55,316 nucleotides of DNA from Yokenella regensburgei ATCC 49455 (GCF_000735455.1 NZ_JMPS01000084.1:1-55316); one strand, 5' to 3'. Positions 40,686-51,138 are shown, counted from the stretch's first letter. Notes: a model not told the origin generated them from the sequence alone. Numbers and translations: made by a program.

Positions 40686-42221
40686 TTATGCCGTTCGGCG
40701 GGCAAACTCTTTCGCTTTAAAGCCCAATAGCATGAGTGTGGCAAAGTAGGTCACGATACCCACAACTACCACCGCAAACAGACGCATCAGACGTACAGGC
40801 ATGGTTCCCTGCGACCACTCAGGCATCACGTACATCATGCCGAGAAGCGCTGCGGCCATCACCACCACCGCAACAATAAGGCGCAGTAAAAACACGCCCC
40901 AGCCCGCCTGCGGTGTGAAAATTTTCTGTTTCCGCAGCTGCCAGTAAAGCAGCGAGGCGTTAAGACAGGCGCCCAGACCAATCGAAAGCGCCAGCCCGGC
41001 GTGCTTCAGCGGCCCGATAAACGCCAGGTTCATTACCTGGGTCAGCACCAGGGTAACAATGGCAATTTTCACCGGCGTTTTGATGTCCTGGCGTGAATAG
41101 AAGCCAGGCGCCAGCACTTTCACCACGATAAGTCCCATCAGCCCCACCGAGTAGGCCACCAGCGCTCGCTGGGTCATCGCCGCATCAAAGGCGGTAAATT
41201 TGCCGTACTGGAATAAGGCCACCGTCAGCGGTTTAGCGAGGATGCCAATCGCGACGGCGCTTGGCAGTGCCAGCAGGAAGCACAGACGCAGCCCCCAGTC
41301 CATGAGGCGGCAATATTCATCATGGTTGCCGCTGGCGAAGCTTTTCGACAGCGACGGCAGCAGAATAGTGCCCAACGCCACGCCCAGTACCCCGGACGGG
41401 AACTCCATCAGGCGGTCGGCGTAGTACATCCAGGAAACCGAGCCGGACACCAGGAATGAGGCAAAGATGGTGTTGATGATAAGCGAGACCTGGCTGACGG
41501 AAACACCGAGGATAGCTGGCCCCATCTGTTTCACGACGCGCACTGCCCCGGCATCTTTCAGATTAATGCGCGGCAGAACCAGCATGCCGATTTTTTTCAG
41601 GTGCGGCAGCTGGTAGAAAAGCTGCAGTACGCCGCCGACGGTCACTGCCCACGCCAGCGCCAGCACCGGCGGATGGAAATACGGCGCGGCAAACAGCGCA
41701 AAACCAATCATACTGACGTTCAGGAAGGTTGGCGCAAAAGCGGGGACCGAGAAACGGTTCCAGGTATTCAGGATCGCCCCAACCAGGGAGGCCAGCGAGA
41801 TAAGCAGAATATACGGGAAAGTAATGCGCAGCAGTTGGGTCGTTAAGGCGAATTTATCCGCCGTATCGGCAAAGCCCGGCGCGGTAATGGTGATAACCCA
41901 TGGCGCTGCCAGCATCCCCAAAATAGTCACCACCGCCAGCGCCAGCGTCAGCAAGCCTGAAACGTAAGAGACGAACACCCGGGTCGCGTCTTCACCCTGC
42001 TTGCTTTTATATTCGGCAAGGATCGGCACAAACGCCTGAGAGAAGGCCCCTTCGGCAAAAATGCGCCGCAGGAGGTTAGGCAACTTGAAGGCCACGAAAA
42101 AGGCGTCGGTCGCCATACCGGCACCGAACACGCGCGCAACAATCGCATCGCGCGCAAATCCCAGCACGCGGGAAAACATGGTCATTGAACTGACGGCCGC
42201 CAGCGACTTTAGTAAATTCAT
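40686..42221 (-). CDS. murJ: Lipid II flippase MurJ (MviN)
   Basis: A 511-residue MOP-superfamily membrane protein (K-12 length) with 14 expected helices, which flips lipid II across the inner membrane for peptidoglycan synthesis. Conserved N-terminal helix [20 protein letters not shown] with the essential arginines of SRVLGFARD and the loop [18 protein letters not shown]. The start is ATG 42221; six upstream codons of the open frame (from 42239) are not conserved. A terminator-like hairpin separates it from yceM. Confidence 0.98.
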   Translation of the reverse strand: MNLLKSLAAVSSMTMFSRVLGFARDAIVARVFGAGMATDAFFVAFKLPNLLRRIFAEGAFSQAFVPILAEYKSKQGEDATRVFVSYVSGLLTLALAVVTILGMLAAPWVITITAPGFADTADKFALTTQLLRITFPYILLISLASLVGAILNTWNRFSVPAFAPTFLNVSMIGFALFAAPYFHPPVLALAWAVTVGGVLQLFYQLPHLKKIGMLVLPRINLKDAGAVRVVKQMGPAILGVSVSQVSLIINTIFASFLVSGSVSWMYYADRLMEFPSGVLGVALGTILLPSLSKSFASGNHDEYCRLMDWGLRLCFLLALPSAVAIGILAKPLTVALFQYGKFTAFDAAMTQRALVAYSVGLMGLIVVKVLAPGFYSRQDIKTPVKIAIVTLVLTQVMNLAFIGPLKHAGLALSIGLGACLNASLLYWQLRKQKIFTPQAGWGVFLLRLIVAVVVMAAALLGMMYVMPEWSQGTMPVRLMRLFAVVVVGIVTYFATLMLLGFKAKEFARRTA

Positions 42222-42248
42222 TGAAGTGTAATTCCACAACCCTGCAGC

Positions 42249-42270
42249 AAAACGCCTGCAAGGCAGGCGT
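42249..42270 (-). terminator. Terminator after yceM, just ahead of murJ
   Basis: Stem ACGCCTGC / GCAGGCGT with a 3-base loop, followed on the minus strand by TTTTGC. It lies between the yceM stop and murJ start, so murJ probably has its own promoter in 42270-42341. Confidence 0.7.
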
Positions 42271-42341
42271 AGAAAAGTGCCGATAGTCTACCGGGTTCCC
42301 GATGAATTACTACCAACAGATGTTACACGAGATTTATGCTG

Positions 42342-43268
42342 CTACTCATTCATCGCGTTCTGCCAGAGCTTCTCCACGATCCGCTGGGCAACCAGCGCCT
42401 GCTCGCCAGACGTCTGGGGAACTGTCTGATTTTGCACACATTCGATAAAGTGACGCGCGCAACCGGCAAAACCACGCTGCTCCAGCGTGCTTTCCCAGCC
42501 TGGCACCGGGCGCATGACGACGCCCGCTCCACGTTCTTCACGCCATTCGCGCATATCGGTCACTTCAAATACACCGCCATCGGTTACCGCCTGCACGGTT
42601 TCACGCTGGCTACCCGCCCGACGGTGCATGCTGGTGGTGATTTGCAGCGACGACTGGCTGAAGTGATGTTCGGCGTAAAGCATCTCACCCTGATCGGTCG
42701 TCTGCAGCACGCCGCCCTGCAGCCTGGCACTGCCTCCCGCCAGCCACAGCGCGGTATCCACCACGTGCAGATAGTCGTCAAGCAGGGTGAAATGCAGATC
42801 ATGAGGCCCTACGCTGTTGGTTCTGTGCTTATCCATGCGCAATGATGACGCCGCAGAAAGCGTCGCTTTCAGCTCGTTATAACGTGGGGCAAAGCGACGA
42901 TTGAAGCCAACCATCAGCGCCAGTTTGCGCCGCGCCGCCTGCTCCACCAGCCGCTCGGCATCAGCAAGCTTTTCAGCAAGCGGTTTATCCACGCAGACAT
43001 GCACCCCTGCTTTAAGCAGCTCGCTCACCACGTCGTAGTGCGTTGCGGTCGACGTGTGAACAAATACCGCATCGCACTGGGCAGCAAGCGCTGCCAGCGA
43101 GTCGGCGTAGGGAATGCGGTAGCTTTCGCAAACGGGCAGGGCTTTAGCTTTCGTCGGCGACCACGCCGCCTGCAGGGTCCAGTCAGTGGCGGCGCTGAGT
43201 ACCGGTAACCACGCTTTTTGCGCAATACCGCCGAGCCCAACGACGCCTACGCGTAATTTTTGCGTCAC
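42342..43268 (-). CDS. yceM: Putative NAD(P)-dependent oxidoreductase YceM (MviM)
   Basis: A 308-residue Gfo/Idh/MocA-family protein (K-12: 307), with the Rossmann motif VGVVGLGGIAQKAWLPVL at the N-terminus and the family signature CVDKPLAEKLADAERL. Candidate catalytic residues lie in HDLHFTLLDDYLHVVDTALW. The substrate is unknown. The start is a GTG at 43268 with GGGAG six bases upstream, one base after the yceH stop, so it is closely coupled to yceH. It is not needed for virulence despite its old mvi name, as far as I know. Confidence 0.95.
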   Translation of the reverse strand: MTQKLRVGVVGLGGIAQKAWLPVLSAATDWTLQAAWSPTKAKALPVCESYRIPYADSLAALAAQCDAVFVHTSTATHYDVVSELLKAGVHVCVDKPLAEKLADAERLVEQAARRKLALMVGFNRRFAPRYNELKATLSAASSLRMDKHRTNSVGPHDLHFTLLDDYLHVVDTALWLAGGSARLQGGVLQTTDQGEMLYAEHHFSQSSLQITTSMHRRAGSQRETVQAVTDGGVFEVTDMREWREERGAGVVMRPVPGWESTLEQRGFAGCARHFIECVQNQTVPQTSGEQALVAQRIVEKLWQNAMNE

Positions 43269-43269
43269 G

Positions 43270-43920
43270 TTAATCTCCCAGGTGCGCCAGCAGTGAGTCA
43301 AGACGCAGCTTCAGCTCCGCCACTTCATCTTCAAGGGTTGCGACACGAGCGAGCAGACTTTCATCCTCTACCGGCGAGACTGCTTCAGCGACGGTTGCCA
43401 GGGTTTCCACATCACCGCTGAACAGGTGCATATATCGACTCTCACGCTTGCCTGGCTCTCTTGGCAGGCGCGCAACAAAAGGACCATCCTCACGGGCGGC
43501 AAGGCCTTCCAGCGTTGACTCAACCTCCGCCATATCACTGAACTCATACATCCGCTGGGCACGGCTTCGCAGCTCACCTGGCGTTTGCGCCCCGCGCAGC
43601 AGCAGGGTTGTGACGATAGCCACTTCGGCCGGGGTTAATTTCAGATCGCCAAATTCGGAATTGCAAAAGCGCTGCTCGTATTTTGTTACCCGGTTGCCAA
43701 AACCGCTGACCGTGCGCAGGTAATGGCGCTTCACCAGCATATCAAGATGCTCCTGCACCTCGGACTCGCTGAGCGACAGCACCGGCTCGCGGTTGGTTTT
43801 CTGATTACAGGCGGTCACTACCGCATTGACCGACAGCGGGTACTGCTCAGGCGTCGTCACCTGCTTTTCCAGCAGGCAACCAATGACGCGCGCTTCATAT
43901 GCTGATAACTGATAGTTCAT
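43270..43920 (-). CDS. yceH: UPF0502 protein YceH
   Basis: A 216-residue DUF480/UPF0502 protein (K-12: 215). Two winged-helix-like domains are suggested ([20 protein letters not shown] and [20 protein letters not shown]), and the C-terminus is a coiled coil ([20 protein letters not shown]). Function is unknown. The start at 43920 has a strong AAGGGG seven bases before it; the longer open frame runs into rimJ. It lies between rimJ and yceM, co-directional with both. Confidence 0.94.
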   Translation of the reverse strand: MNYQLSAYEARVIGCLLEKQVTTPEQYPLSVNAVVTACNQKTNREPVLSLSESEVQEHLDMLVKRHYLRTVSGFGNRVTKYEQRFCNSEFGDLKLTPAEVAIVTTLLLRGAQTPGELRSRAQRMYEFSDMAEVESTLEGLAAREDGPFVARLPREPGKRESRYMHLFSGDVETLATVAEAVSPVEDESLLARVATLEDEVAELKLRLDSLLAHLGD

Positions 43921-43937
43921 CTTATCCCCTTCATCCC

Positions 43938-44522
43938 TTAACGACCTGCGGTCCATTCCCGGGTGGTTAATGCGGTCAGAACATGGTCGCGCCACTCCCC
44001 GTCAATCAACAGGTAATCTTTGGCGTAACCCTCTTTTTCGAATCCCAGACGCGCCAGCAGTGCCCCGCTGCGCTGATTGTGCGGCATGTAGTTTGCCATG
44101 ATGCGATGAATGTGTTGTGTCCGTTGCATATAGCGAATAACGGCAACCAGCGCTTCGTACATCAGCCCCTGCCCCTGCCATTTCTGCCCGATGGAGTAAC
44201 CCAGGTAGCAGGCATGAAATGAGCCGCGCACAACGTTGGAAAAATTAGCCACGCCGATTATCTCTTTCTCATCAGGATCGAGCAGAGCAAAGTAGAAGGC
44301 CGAACCCTGTTTGTGGAATTCGTTAATCATGCTGAGCCGGGCCTGCCAGCCGGAGGGGTAACAGTGGCTGTCATCTCTCACCGGCTCCCAGGGCTTCAAA
44401 TATTGGCGATTTTCCGCGTAATAATCGGCAAGCCGCCAGGCATCACGTTCATAAACCAGGCGCACCACCAGGCGGTCTGTCGTTAAGCGCACTTTCGGCA
44501 CATTACTGCGATAGCCAAACAT
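43938..44522 (-). CDS. rimJ: Ribosomal protein uS5 N-alpha-acetyltransferase RimJ
   Basis: A 194-residue GNAT acetyltransferase (K-12 length) that acetylates the N-terminal Ala of ribosomal protein S5. The acetyl-CoA-binding segment [20 protein letters not shown] is typical, followed by [20 protein letters not shown]. It is divergent from mdtH across a 239-base gap with no gene, and heads the rimJ-yceH-yceM run. Confidence 0.97.
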   Translation of the reverse strand: MFGYRSNVPKVRLTTDRLVVRLVYERDAWRLADYYAENRQYLKPWEPVRDDSHCYPSGWQARLSMINEFHKQGSAFYFALLDPDEKEIIGVANFSNVVRGSFHACYLGYSIGQKWQGQGLMYEALVAVIRYMQRTQHIHRIMANYMPHNQRSGALLARLGFEKEGYAKDYLLIDGEWRDHVLTALTTREWTAGR

Positions 44523-44761
44523 TTCCCCACTCCTTCACACGACCTGTAACCGCAACCACTCTTCTCTTCACTATACCTGCCCATTTGCGCTCTGTGAAAA
44601 CAGCAACATACCATTTTTCTGCGCCACTTCCGCTTTTCAATTAAAAACCTCAATCAATCTTGCCTTTTGATAAAAAAATATTGTCGCTGGCAGCATAGGA
44701 AAAGCCCGCAACTCCCCGCAGAATAAGGAAGCATCTCTTTTTTATTTTCCCAGGGGGGGAA

Positions 44762-45970
44762 ATGTCCCGCGTATCGCAGGCGAGGAGCCTGGGTAAATAT
44801 TTCCTGCTGGTCGACAACATGCTGGTCGTGCTCGGCTTTTTCGTTGTATTCCCACTCATTTCCATTCGCTTTGTCGATCAGATGGGCTGGGCTGCCCTGA
44901 TGGTGGGTATTGCGCTGGGTCTGCGTCAGCTGGTTCAGCAGGGTCTTGGCATTTTTGGTGGCGCAATTGCCGACCGCTTTGGTGCTAAACCCATGATCGT
45001 CACCGGGATGTTGATGCGCGCGGCAGGATTTGCCACGATGGCGGTCGCTCATGAGCCGTGGCTGCTGTGGGTGTCGTGCTTTCTTTCCGGTCTTGGCGGC
45101 ACCTTGTTCGATCCCCCCCGCGCCGCGCTGGTGGTCAAGCTCGTGCGCCCGCATCAGCGTGGACGCTTCTTCTCGATTCTGATGATGCAGGACAGCGCCG
45201 GCGCCGTTATCGGTGCACTGCTGGGCAGTTGGCTGCTGCAGTATGACTTCCGCCTGGTGTGCAGCGCCGGGGCGGTGCTGTTTATCCTTTGCGCGGCGTT
45301 TAATGCCTGGTATCTGCCGGCCTGGAAACTCTCTACGGTGAAAACCCCGGTTCGTGAAGGTCTCGCCCGCGTACTGCGCGATAAGCGCTTCGTCACCTAC
45401 GTGTTGACCCTCACCGGCTATTACATGCTGGCGGTACAGGTAATGCTAATGCTGCCGATTATGGTCAACGATATTGCGGGCTCTCCGGCGGCGGTGAAAT
45501 GGATGTACGCCATTGAGGCCGCCATTTCCCTGACGCTGCTGTACCCTATCGCCCGCTGGAGCGAGAAACGTTTTCGCCTGGAGCAGCGTCTGATGGCCGG
45601 GCTGGTGGTGATGTCGCTGTCGATGCTGCCAATTGGTCTCACCAGCAACCTGTCGCAGCTGTTTACGCTTATCTGCACCTTCTATATTGGCTCCATCATC
45701 GCCGAGCCTGCACGTGAAACGCTGAGTGCACAACTGGCCGATTCACGCGCCCGCGGCAGCTATATGGGTTTCAGCCGTCTGGGGCTGGCCTTCGGTGGAG
45801 CCTTTGGTTACGCCGGTGGCGGCTGGTTGTTTGATACCGGCAAAGCCTTCAACCAGCCGGAGTTGCCGTGGCTGATGCTCGCCATCGTCGGGCTTATCAC
45901 CTTCGTGGCGTTGTGGTGGCAGTTCAGCCAGAAGCGCGCGTCCTCGCGGATGCTCGAGCCGCGTCTTTAA
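44762..45970 (+). CDS. mdtH: MFS multidrug efflux transporter MdtH
   Basis: A 402-residue major facilitator transporter (K-12 length), linked in E. coli to enoxacin and norfloxacin export when overexpressed. The MFS motif A region is [17 protein letters not shown] (loop 2-3), with about 12 hydrophobic segments. The ATG follows a GGGGGGG run acting as ribosome-binding site. In K-12 grxB separates it from yceB; here the gap is only 137 bases and holds no gene. Confidence 0.96.
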   Translation: MSRVSQARSLGKYFLLVDNMLVVLGFFVVFPLISIRFVDQMGWAALMVGIALGLRQLVQQGLGIFGGAIADRFGAKPMIVTGMLMRAAGFATMAVAHEPWLLWVSCFLSGLGGTLFDPPRAALVVKLVRPHQRGRFFSILMMQDSAGAVIGALLGSWLLQYDFRLVCSAGAVLFILCAAFNAWYLPAWKLSTVKTPVREGLARVLRDKRFVTYVLTLTGYYMLAVQVMLMLPIMVNDIAGSPAAVKWMYAIEAAISLTLLYPIARWSEKRFRLEQRLMAGLVVMSLSMLPIGLTSNLSQLFTLICTFYIGSIIAEPARETLSAQLADSRARGSYMGFSRLGLAFGGAFGYAGGGWLFDTGKAFNQPELPWLMLAIVGLITFVALWWQFSQKRASSRMLEPRL

Positions 45971-46107
45971 GCCTCTCAGGGCGGTGGATCCCCCGGGTTC
46001 ACCGTCCCTCCCCCTCGTTTTCAGCATTTTCCGCTAGTCATCGTTTTACTGACAGCCCATGCTGCTTTGTGTCAGGATAAGTGCCTGGCATCATGTAGAG
46101 GAACACC

Positions 46108-46668
46108 ATGAAGAAGATTTTTGTCATTGCCGCCCTGATTGTGAGCGGTGTGCTGGTGGGATGTAATCAGCTCACCCAGTATTCGGTCAGCGAGCAGGAA
46201 ATTAACCAGGCGCTGCAAAAGCGCAATAATTTCTCCAAAGACATCGGACTGCCAGGCGTGGCGGATGCCCATATTCAGCTCACTAACCTGGCGAGCGCCA
46301 TTGGCCGCGAAGAGCCGAATAAAGTCACCCTCAGCGGTGTGGCGACGCTCGACATGAACTCGCTGTTTGGTAGCCAGAAAGCCACTATCGATCTGAAGCT
46401 GAAAGCGCTGCCGGTATTCAATAAAGAGAAGGGCGCTATCTATCTGCAGGAGATGGAAGTGGTAGATGCGAAGGTGGAGCCGGAGAAGATGCAATCGGTG
46501 GTGCAGACCCTGATGCCTTATCTGAACCAGTCGCTACGCAGCTACTTTAACGAGCAGCCTGCCTATGTGCTGCGCGAAGACGCCAGCCGTGGCGAATCGC
46601 TGGCGAAGAAATATGCCAAAGGCATTGAGGTCAAACCGGGAGAAATTATTATCCCGTTTACTGATTAA
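46108..46668 (+). CDS. yceB: DUF1439 lipoprotein YceB
   Basis: A 186-residue lipoprotein (K-12 length). The signal peptide MKKIFVIAALIVSGVLVGC gives acylated Cys19. The mature domain (INQALQKRNNFSKDIGLPGV) belongs to the DUF1439 group with a tubular lipid-binding-like fold, so a lipid or hydrophobic ligand role is suggested but unproven. The gene has its own strong terminator and is followed by pyrC. Confidence 0.95.
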   Translation: MKKIFVIAALIVSGVLVGCNQLTQYSVSEQEINQALQKRNNFSKDIGLPGVADAHIQLTNLASAIGREEPNKVTLSGVATLDMNSLFGSQKATIDLKLKALPVFNKEKGAIYLQEMEVVDAKVEPEKMQSVVQTLMPYLNQSLRSYFNEQPAYVLREDASRGESLAKKYAKGIEVKPGEIIIPFTD

Positions 46669-46675
46669 TCGTTGC

Positions 46676-46700
46676 AGGGCGCTGAGGCGCCCTTTTTTTT
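46676..46700 (+). terminator. Intrinsic terminator of yceB
   Basis: Stem AGGGCGC / GCGCCCT with loop TGAG, followed by eight T, immediately after the yceB stop. Confidence 0.95.
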
Positions 46701-46722
46701 CGCCGTAAGATAAAGAGTGCAA

Positions 46723-46738
46723 AGGAAAACGTTTCCGC
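46723..46738. promoter_or_regulatory. PurR operator upstream of pyrC
   Basis: AGGAAAACGTTTCCGC fits the PurR consensus (ACGCAAACGTTTTCGT-like, central ACGTTT core), 61 bases before the pyrC start. PurR repression of pyrC is established in E. coli. K-12 pyrC is also controlled by start-site switching through a leader hairpin; I cannot confirm that hairpin here. Confidence 0.8.
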
Positions 46739-46798
46739 TTATCCTTAGTGCCCGGCAAAAAGCAGCCCATTGACTGAAACGACGAGCCGGAGCCCTCC

Positions 46799-47845
46799 AT
46801 GACTGTACAACCCCAGGTTTTAAAAATTCGCCGCCCTGATGACTGGCATATTCACCTGCGTGACGGTGAGATGTTGCAAACGGTTGTCCCTTATACCAGT
46901 GAAATCTACGGCCGTGCGATCGTCATGCCGAATCTGGCTCCGCCTGTCACCACGGTAGAAGCCGCCATTGCTTATCGCCAGCGCATCCTTGATGCCGTCC
47001 CTGCCGGGCATGACTTCACCCCGCTGATGACCTGCTATCTGACCGATACGCTGGATCCGAACGAACTCGAGCGCGGGTTTAATGAAGGCGTATTTACCGC
47101 CGCAAAACTGTACCCGGCGAATGCGACCACCAACTCAAGCCACGGTGTCACCAGTACCGATGCCATTATGCCGGTACTGGAGCGCATGGAGAAACTGGGC
47201 ATGCCGCTGCTGGTGCATGGGGAAGTGACCCACGCTGAGATTGATATTTTCGACCGTGAAGCCCGCTTTATTGAAACCGTGATGGAGCCCCTGCGCCAGC
47301 GTCTTCCTGGACTGAAAGTGGTATTCGAGCACATCACCACCAAAGATGCCGCCGAATACGTCCGCGACGGTAACGAGCTGCTGGCCGCCACCATCACTCC
47401 TCAGCATCTGATGTTTAACCGTAATCACATGCTGGTTGGCGGCATTCGTCCTCATCTGTACTGCCTGCCCATTCTCAAGCGTAACGTTCATCAGCAGGCG
47501 CTGCGTGAGCTCGTCGCCAGCGGTTTCAGCCGCGCTTTCCTCGGCACTGACTCCGCCCCACATGCCCGCCATCGCAAAGAAGCAAGCTGCGGCTGTGCTG
47601 GCTGCTTCAACGCGCCAACGGCGCTGGCAAGCTACGCACAGGTATTTGAAGAGATGAATGCGCTTGAGCACTTCGAAGCCTTCTGTTCGCTTAACGGCCC
47701 GCAGTTCTACGGCCTGCCGGTAAACGAAGGGTTTGTTGAGCTTGAGCGCAAGACAACTCAGGTTTGCGAAAGTATCGCCCTGCCGGACGATACCCTGATC
47801 CCGTTCCTCGCGGGTGAAACCGTGGCCTGGACCGTAAAGGCATAA
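46799..47845 (+). CDS. pyrC: Dihydroorotase PyrC
   Basis: A 348-residue zinc amidohydrolase (K-12 length) that interconverts carbamoyl-aspartate and dihydroorotate in pyrimidine synthesis. Metal ligands His17 and His19 are in [10 protein letters not shown]. The carbamylated Lys is in [16 protein letters not shown], further His ligands in LVHGEVTH and VFEHITTK, and the catalytic Asp in LGTDSAPH. The ribosome-binding site GGAG lies about 9 bases upstream. It is followed by the SOS gene dinI. Confidence 0.98.
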   Translation: MTVQPQVLKIRRPDDWHIHLRDGEMLQTVVPYTSEIYGRAIVMPNLAPPVTTVEAAIAYRQRILDAVPAGHDFTPLMTCYLTDTLDPNELERGFNEGVFTAAKLYPANATTNSSHGVTSTDAIMPVLERMEKLGMPLLVHGEVTHAEIDIFDREARFIETVMEPLRQRLPGLKVVFEHITTKDAAEYVRDGNELLAATITPQHLMFNRNHMLVGGIRPHLYCLPILKRNVHQQALRELVASGFSRAFLGTDSAPHARHRKEASCGCAGCFNAPTALASYAQVFEEMNALEHFEAFCSLNGPQFYGLPVNEGFVELERKTTQVCESIALPDDTLIPFLAGETVAWTVKA

Positions 47846-47861
47846 AAAAACGTGCTCCCTG

Positions 47862-47897
47862 TTGCAAGCGCTTGCGCTTAACTGTATAAATATACAG
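47862..47897 (+). promoter_or_regulatory. dinI promoter with LexA (SOS) box
   Basis: -35 TTGCAA (47862-47867), 17-base spacer, -10 TATAAA (47885-47890). The LexA box CTGTATAAATATACAG (47882-47897) matches CTGT-N8-ACAG perfectly and covers the -10, so LexA would block RNA polymerase. A 12-bp palindrome GCAAGCGCTTGC (47864-47875) overlaps the -35. Confidence 0.95.
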
Positions 47898-47918
47898 TAT
47901 AACAAACAGGGGGCTACT

Positions 47919-48164
47919 ATGCGTATTGAAGTCACGATTGCCAAAACCACTTCCCTGCCTGCTGGCGCGATAGACGCACTGGCAGGCGAGCTTTCCCGCC
48001 GTATCAGCCATCACTATCCCGATGCCGAAGGTAAAGTCAGCGTGCGTTATGCCGCGAACAATAACCTCTCAGTGATTGGCGGAATCAAAGAAGATAAAGA
48101 CCGGATCAGCGAAATCCTGCAAGAGACGTGGGAAAGCGCGGATGACTGGTTCATCACCGATTAA
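47919..48164 (+). CDS. dinI: DNA damage-inducible protein DinI
   Basis: An 81-residue RecA modulator (K-12 length). The N-terminal strands (MRIEVTIAKTTSLPAGAIDA) and acidic C-terminal helix (RISEILQETWESADDWF) resemble single-stranded DNA and bind RecA filaments, stabilising them and limiting UmuD cleavage. The ATG at 47919 follows CAGGGGG; the longer open frame overlaps the LexA-controlled promoter and is not used. Confidence 0.98.
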   Translation: MRIEVTIAKTTSLPAGAIDALAGELSRRISHHYPDAEGKVSVRYAANNNLSVIGGIKEDKDRISEILQETWESADDWFITD

Positions 48165-48195
48165 GCAGTACCCTTTTCCCTCATTGTGTTGCCTT

Positions 48196-48217
48196 GCCGG
48201 GTCGCCCCGGCTTTTTT
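48196..48217 (+). terminator. Intrinsic terminator of dinI
   Basis: Stem GCCGGG / CCCGGC, 4-base TCGC loop, then six T, 31 bases after the dinI stop. The rest of the 269-base dinI-bssS gap is AT-rich promoter-like DNA with no gene. Confidence 0.9.
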
Positions 48218-48433
48218 ATTCCTGCGACAGTCCGCTCTCCCCTTTCCCTTAACGCAAGAAGCATATGCTGGGTAATTATTGCGCAACCGACGCGGTAAAT
48301 TAGACATTTGTGTTGCAGATTATTTAATTTCTCGAGTATTTTTCCATCTGTTGATATACTTATTTTGCTTCAGACATAACATGCATTGAACCTCGAGAGT
48401 CGTTATCTTTTAACACGCAGATAAGGGGTTATG

Positions 48434-48688
48434 ATGGAAAAGAATAATGAAGTCATCCAGACCCATCCGCTTGTAGGGTGGGACATCAGCACCGTTGATA
48501 GCTACGATGCGTTGATGCTGCGCTTACACTACCAAAACCCCACTCACGCGAGCAGTAAAGAAGCGGAAATCGGCCAGACCCTGTGGCTGACCACGGATGT
48601 TGCACGTCAGTTTATTTCGATACTGGAAGCAGGGATTGCGAAAATAGAAGCTGGCGACTATCAGCCTGATGAGTATCAAAGACATTAA
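48434..48688 (+). CDS. bssS: Biofilm regulator BssS
   Basis: An 84-residue protein (K-12 length), in E. coli reported to affect biofilm formation through indole and AI-2 uptake signalling. It starts MEKNNEVIQTHPLVGWDIST; the centre (about residues 35-50) is less conserved than the ends. Two adjacent ATGs occur (48431 and 48434); the second gives the homologue start and better spacing to AAGGGG. It is a single-gene unit ending in a short hairpin terminator. Confidence 0.94.
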   Translation: MEKNNEVIQTHPLVGWDISTVDSYDALMLRLHYQNPTHASSKEAEIGQTLWLTTDVARQFISILEAGIAKIEAGDYQPDEYQRH

Positions 48689-48711
48689 TACCCACCGTAA
48701 TACAGGCTTAC

Positions 48712-48731
48712 AAGGCACCTCCGGGTGCCTT
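48712..48731 (+). terminator. Hairpin terminator of bssS
   Basis: Stem AAGGCACC / GGTGCCTT with a TCCG tetraloop, followed by a modest T/A-rich tail (AATTATTTG). Confidence 0.75.
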
Positions 48732-48802
48732 AATTATTTGCCATGTTGTATTGAAACTGATTATTAATTACCCTGCTTATAAAGAATATTCTGGAAAGAG
48801 CG

Positions 48803-49921
48803 ATGCAATACGATTTAATTGTGGTAGGAAGTGGCTCCGTCGGCGCCGCTGCTGGATATTATGCCCGCCGCGCCGGGCTGAACGTGCTGATGCTGGATGC
48901 GCATCTGCCCCCTCACCAACAGGGTAGCCACCACGGCGACACTCGCCTGATTCGTCATGCCTATGGCGAAGGTGAGAAGTATGTGCCATTGGTACTTCGC
49001 GCCCAGGCACTGTGGGATGAGCTGGCAACGCTCAGCGGTGAAGAGATCTTCGCCAGAACCGGCGTGGTCAATCTCGGCCCTGCAGATTCCGGATTCCTGG
49101 CGAATGTGGCTAAAAGTGCCGAACAGTTTGGTCTGGCGGTGGAACGCCTGGATGCTCAGGCGGTGATGGCACGCTGGCCAGAAATTCGTATACCGGATAA
49201 TTACATCGGGCTTTTTGAATCGGCTTCCGGGGTGCTCAAAAGCGAACTGGCGGTCAAAACATGGATCCGTCTGGCCAATGAAAGCGGCTGCGCTCAGCAG
49301 TTTAACGCACCGGTCACCGCCATTCACCATGATGCCGATGGTGCGCTGGTGGAAACCACCGAGGGTAGCTTCCGCGGTAAAAAACTGCTGATCTGCGCCG
49401 GAACCTGGGTGACCAAACTGTTACCACAACTGCCGATCCAGCCGGTACGCAAAGTCTTTGCCTGGTTCCAGGCCGACGGCCGCTACAGTAGCAAAAACAA
49501 CTTCCCGGCCTTTACCGGCGAGTTGCCGAACGGCGACCAGTACTACGGCTTCCCGGCGGAAGACAACGAGCTGAAAATTGGCAAGCACAACGGCGGCCAG
49601 CTTATCTCCAGCGAAGAAGAGCGTAAACCGTTCGCGGCCGTCGCCACCGACGGTTCTGAGGCGTTTAACTTCCTGCGCCAGGTGCTGCCGGGGATCGGTG
49701 GCTGCCTGCATGGCGCCTCCTGCACCTATGACAATTCACCGGACGAAGACTTCATTATTGACACGCTGCCGGGCCTGCCGGATACGCTGGTTATCAGCGG
49801 ACTTAGCGGTCACGGCTTCAAGTTTGCCTCCGTACTCGGCGAAATTGCTGCTCAGTTCGCCCAGGGACAAACACCGGCATTTGATCTGAAGCCCTTCTCG
49901 CTTTCCCGTTTTCAGCAGTAA
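48803..49921 (+). CDS. solA: N-methyl-L-tryptophan oxidase SolA
   Basis: A 372-residue monomeric sarcosine-oxidase-like flavoenzyme (K-12 length) that demethylates N-methyl-tryptophan with release of H2O2. The FAD-binding [17 protein letters not shown] is at the N-terminus. The Cys for covalent flavin attachment is about Cys307 in [15 protein letters not shown], and [14 protein letters not shown] is the conserved C-terminal FAD contact. It is followed by a terminator and then by small yceO. Confidence 0.97.
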   Translation: MQYDLIVVGSGSVGAAAGYYARRAGLNVLMLDAHLPPHQQGSHHGDTRLIRHAYGEGEKYVPLVLRAQALWDELATLSGEEIFARTGVVNLGPADSGFLANVAKSAEQFGLAVERLDAQAVMARWPEIRIPDNYIGLFESASGVLKSELAVKTWIRLANESGCAQQFNAPVTAIHHDADGALVETTEGSFRGKKLLICAGTWVTKLLPQLPIQPVRKVFAWFQADGRYSSKNNFPAFTGELPNGDQYYGFPAEDNELKIGKHNGGQLISSEEERKPFAAVATDGSEAFNFLRQVLPGIGGCLHGASCTYDNSPDEDFIIDTLPGLPDTLVISGLSGHGFKFASVLGEIAAQFAQGQTPAFDLKPFSLSRFQQ

Positions 49922-49926
49922 AATAA

Positions 49927-49951
49927 AAAAGCGGCCCTGGAGGCCGCTTTT
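49927..49951 (+). terminator. Intrinsic terminator of solA
   Basis: Stem AAAAGCGGCC / GGCCGCTTTT with a 5-base loop directly after the solA stop. Its 3' end is 21 bases upstream of the yceO start codon. Confidence 0.9.
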
Positions 49952-49971
49952 CCTTTAACGCAGAGAAATTT

Positions 49972-50085
49972 ATGCACCGAATCTGGCATTTCCTGGTGAA
50001 CAACATTCGTGAGCACCTGATGCTTTACATTGCCCTCTGGCTGCTGCTCGCGGCCCTCGATCTGGCTTATCTCTACTTTTTCTGA
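49972..50085 (+). CDS. yceO: Small membrane protein YceO
   Basis: A 37-residue open frame, MHRIWHFLVNNIREHLMLYI followed by a hydrophobic stretch and ending DLAYLYFF. It has one predicted membrane helix (about 16-35). It matches K-12 YceO in position (between solA and the trhO side) and in the IREHLMLYI core as I recall it, though K-12 YceO is annotated a little longer. It has a GAG-type ribosome-binding site close to the ATG. In K-12 it has been linked to biofilm and acid response; function is unproven. It ends 3 bases before the convergent trhO stop. Confidence 0.75.
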   Translation: MHRIWHFLVNNIREHLMLYIALWLLLAALDLAYLYFF

Positions 50086-50088
50086 CGT

Positions 50089-51138
50089 TTATTCCGGGTC
50101 CGGGATACCCAGTTTGGTATTCAGACGCCCACGTGATTTATTGAAGATCTTATTACCGTTCTCACGGCCCGCGCGCAGGCGGCGCTGTTCCTCTTCCGGC
50201 AGACGATGCTCTGTCTGGCACGCTTCGCTGCAGCAACCTTCGAACTTCTCAGCGCAGGCCGGGCACTGGATAAACAGCAGATGGCAGCCGTCGTTCAGAC
50301 AGTTGGTGTGGCTGTCACACGGTGCGCCGCACTGATGGCAGTTGGCGATCACGTCTTCGCTAATACGCTCACCCATACGTTCATCGAAGACAAAGTTTTT
50401 GCCCACGAAACGTACTGGTAGCCCCTGCTCACGGGCGCGGCGGGCGTACTCAATAATCCCGCCTTCAATGTGCGAGACTTTGTTAAAACCGTTGTGCTTC
50501 ATCCACGCGCTGGCTTTTTCACAGCGGATCCCACCGGTGCAGTACATGACAATGTTCTTGTCTTTATGCTCCTGCATCATTTCCACCGCTTTTGGCAGCT
50601 GCTCACGGAAGGTATCCGCCGGGATCTCAAGCGCGTTCTCAAAGTGCCCCACTTCGTATTCGTAGTGGTTACGCATATCGATGAAAATAGCGTCTGGATC
50701 GTCGAGCATGGCGTTCACTTCTGCCGCTTTCAGGTACTCACCCACGTCCGCCGCGTTGAAGTTCGGATCGTCGATACCGTCGGCCACAATGCGCTCACGC
50801 ACTTTCATGCGCAGTACCCAGAACGATTTTCCATCGTCATCTAACGCAATGTTAAGACGCAGGCCATCGAGCGCCGGGTCAAACCCATAGAGCATCGCAC
50901 GTAGCGCTGCAACTTTGCTCTCCGGGACGCTGATTTGCGCGTTAATCCCTTCATGCGCCAGATACACGCGGCCAAACACCTTCAGCTCGCTGAAAGCAAT
51001 ATACAGGGCATCACGGGTGGCTTTAGGATCGGTAATGGTGAAATATTTATAGAACGAAACGGTGGTGCGCGGCTCGGTTTCAGCCAGCATTTGCGCCTTC
51101 AACGCCTCGTTCGAAATGCGGTTATGCAACACTGGCAT
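50089..51138 (-). CDS. trhO: tRNA uridine(34) hydroxylase TrhO (YceA)
   Basis: A 349-residue rhodanese-domain protein (K-12: 350), which hydroxylates U34 of some tRNAs to 5-hydroxyuridine using O2, an early step to cmo5U/mo5U. The rhodanese domain spans about 145-240, with active-site Cys200 in [17 protein letters not shown] Cys-rich C-terminal region ([14 protein letters not shown] and later Cys pairs) probably binds metal. The start at 51138 matches homologues; an in-frame ATG at 51156 adds six non-conserved residues. yceI and yceJ, next to it in K-12, are absent here. Confidence 0.96.
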   Translation of the reverse strand: MPVLHNRISNEALKAQMLAETEPRTTVSFYKYFTITDPKATRDALYIAFSELKVFGRVYLAHEGINAQISVPESKVAALRAMLYGFDPALDGLRLNIALDDDGKSFWVLRMKVRERIVADGIDDPNFNAADVGEYLKAAEVNAMLDDPDAIFIDMRNHYEYEVGHFENALEIPADTFREQLPKAVEMMQEHKDKNIVMYCTGGIRCEKASAWMKHNGFNKVSHIEGGIIEYARRAREQGLPVRFVGKNFVFDERMGERISEDVIANCHQCGAPCDSHTNCLNDGCHLLFIQCPACAEKFEGCCSEACQTEHRLPEEEQRRLRAGRENGNKIFNKSRGRLNTKLGIPDPE

